Assembly (NCBI RefSeq): GCF_022678625.1 | Contig: NZ_JALBYQ010000002.1 | Coordinates: forward strand, 124,001-188,000 | Reading direction: 5' to 3' | Length of the DNA: 64,000 nucleotides | Origin: Aliiroseovarius subalbicans | GTDB taxonomy: Bacteria; Pseudomonadota; Alphaproteobacteria; Rhodobacterales; Rhodobacteraceae | Shown: one piece after another, positions 63,094 through 64,000 of the stretch | How positions within the stretch are numbered: the first letter of the stretch is position 1 | Layout of the letters: each line of letters opens with the position of its first letter | Position numbers and translations under genes: made by a program | The notes under the pieces: model-generated | Told to the model about the DNA's origin: nothing | What the model saw: the letters and a program-made list of their open reading frames with translations, nothing else | Database searches by the model: none

Positions 63094-64000
63094 CTAGACA
63101 CGCGGCGCCAGTGCAATCGGAATTGTGCGCACCACGAACAGCAGCATGCCCAGCGCCCACAGGCTGCCCGCCACATGCAACAGCGGCATCGGGTCCCCAA
63201 CCCAGCCCGCAAAGATGCGCAATGCGGCGCCAAGATGCAGAGCCGCGAACAGGACCCAGTCCAGCCGCGTGCCTGTGATGTCACGCCCCGAATGGCCCAG
63301 AATGGCGCGCTGCATGACGATGATGGTCATCGTCCCGATCGCCCCCGCGCCCAACGCATGGCGGACCTGGCTGAGCGTGGCAAGATCGCCCAGCGACGCC
63401 AACGCCATCAAGGCCAGCGCCAAGACCAGCCAGCCATAGGCCGCGTGTTGCGCCAGCAACAGCACCTCGCCGCGCACGGCAAAGCCGCGCCAGCGCGACA
63501 GGCGCAGCGCCATCGCCGCCGCCGCCAGCGTGGCGATCAAGCCCGTGAGGGACGACACGCCCAGCGCGCTCCAACTGGCCGCCGTCACAACAGTCAGACC
63601 CATCGCCACCCGGTCCACCATGCCGAACGGCGCCGGCAGGTCGCTGTCCCCGCGCCGCTTCAGCCAATTGCGCGAAAACGCCGGGGTCACCCGCCCGCCG
63701 ATCAGCGTCATCAGGATCAGCGCGGTGGCAAAGCCCAGGGTCGCGCCCAGACCGTCATCGACGACCAGGAACACCCCTTGCCCAAGCCACAGCAGGACGA
63801 TCATCGCCACCACCACCAGGTTGCGCCGGTTCCCCGCCGCGATGATGTCACGCCCGACAATCACGGCCAGCGCAGGCAGAAACGCAAGCGTGATCAGCGT
63901 GGCCGCAAGCGTGTCAAACCCCGCGACCATCGCGATGCGCCCGGCCAACCACAGGCCAAACAGCCCCCCCAGCGGCCCGCCCGTCAGGGCCGGACGCCCA
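63094..64000 (-). CDS. NnrS family heme-copper membrane protein, truncated at window end
   Basis: Frame open to the window end; the visible 302 residues are the C-terminal three quarters. Sequence GRPALTGGP then WLAGRIAMVAG, and the helix pairs with conserved His (AQHAAYGWLV, RHALGAGAIGTMTIIVMQRAILGHSGR) match NnrS, involved in nitric oxide tolerance. About eight TM segments remain. The start lies beyond base 64000. Confidence 0.88.
   Translation of the reverse strand, partial: GRPALTGGPLGGLFGLWLAGRIAMVAGFDTLAATLITLAFLPALAVIVGRDIIAAGNRRNLVVVAMIVLLWLGQGVFLVVDDGLGATLGFATALILMTLIGGRVTPAFSRNWLKRRGDSDLPAPFGMVDRVAMGLTVVTAASWSALGVSSLTGLIATLAAAAMALRLSRWRGFAVRGEVLLLAQHAAYGWLVLALALMALASLGDLATLSQVRHALGAGAIGTMTIIVMQRAILGHSGRDITGTRLDWVLFAALHLGAALRIFAGWVGDPMPLLHVAGSLWALGMLLFVVRTIPIALAPRV

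Noticed and set aside
1-64000. tRNA or rRNA genes, CRISPR array, integrase or transposase
   Set aside because: No T-arm sequence such as GGTTCGAATCC in a cloverleaf, no rRNA blocks, no regularly spaced repeats and no recombinase-type protein were seen.

Overview
The window is a GC-rich (roughly 62-66%), densely coded chromosomal segment of an alphaproteobacterium, most likely Rhodobacterales (Roseobacter/Rhodobacter group). Support comes from gene content: a membrane-anchored cytochrome c next to pheA, a DUF2794 protein, a ClpS, a complete yejABEF peptide transporter, an NnrS protein and a short bacterial SRP RNA. Almost everything is housekeeping or core metabolism. I see no rRNA, tRNA, prophage, transposase or CRISPR array. 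The first gene (glnD) and the last (nnrS-like) run off the window.

Layout. 1-9 kb: glnD, murJ, a rhomboid-fold protein without catalytic residues, trpS, truA, parE, then a low-GC HNH-like gene overlapping the end of parE. 9.6-12.4 kb (minus): cytochrome c lipoprotein, L,D-transpeptidase-like protein, lolD, lolC. 12.5-20 kb: FAD-linked oxidase, heme genes hemC, hemE and hemF, two SDR proteins (one lacking its catalytic Tyr/Lys) and a small lipoprotein. 19-23 kb: rsmC-like methyltransferase, clpS, HAD hydrolase, D-Ala-D-Ala carboxypeptidase with SPOR tail. 22.9-28.7 kb (minus): yejABEF. 28.9-34 kb: cytochrome c-y type protein, pheA, an SRPBCC protein, nudC, CpdB-like phosphatase. 34.1-40.5 kb (plus): SRP RNA, a tiny ORF, rsgA, an MBL-fold protein, a phosphagen (arginine-type) kinase, dnaX, ybaB, recR. 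40.6-48.8 kb: thiolase with MarR regulator, MFS transporter, DEAD-box helicase with long leader, asd, a MuiA-like protein, an SRPBCC protein. 48.8-51.4 kb (minus): phospholipid operon plsC-cdsA-DUF-CDP-alcohol phosphatidyltransferase, the last interrupted by an in-frame amber codon. 51.4-58 kb: carbonic anhydrase, a possible HPt-like protein, leucyl aminopeptidase plus NlpC/P60, DUF2794, then a paaI-paaK-tetR set. 58.1-64 kb (minus): aromatic aminotransferase with sulfurtransferase, glycine-rich protein, EamA transporter, YaiI, fghA, NnrS.

The most unusual features are a full-length phosphagen kinase of the arginine/creatine kinase family with nearly all catalytic residues, a rare gene in bacteria; a dispersed set of non-coding long inverted repeats (typically 13-17 bp arms, GGGTGGG inside the loop), mostly at convergent gene ends; and several degenerate enzymes (rhomboid, SDR, CDP-alcohol transferase). 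No classic island, defence system or new multi-gene system was found. Starts were often moved inward from the longest open frame on the basis of Shine-Dalgarno position and family length.
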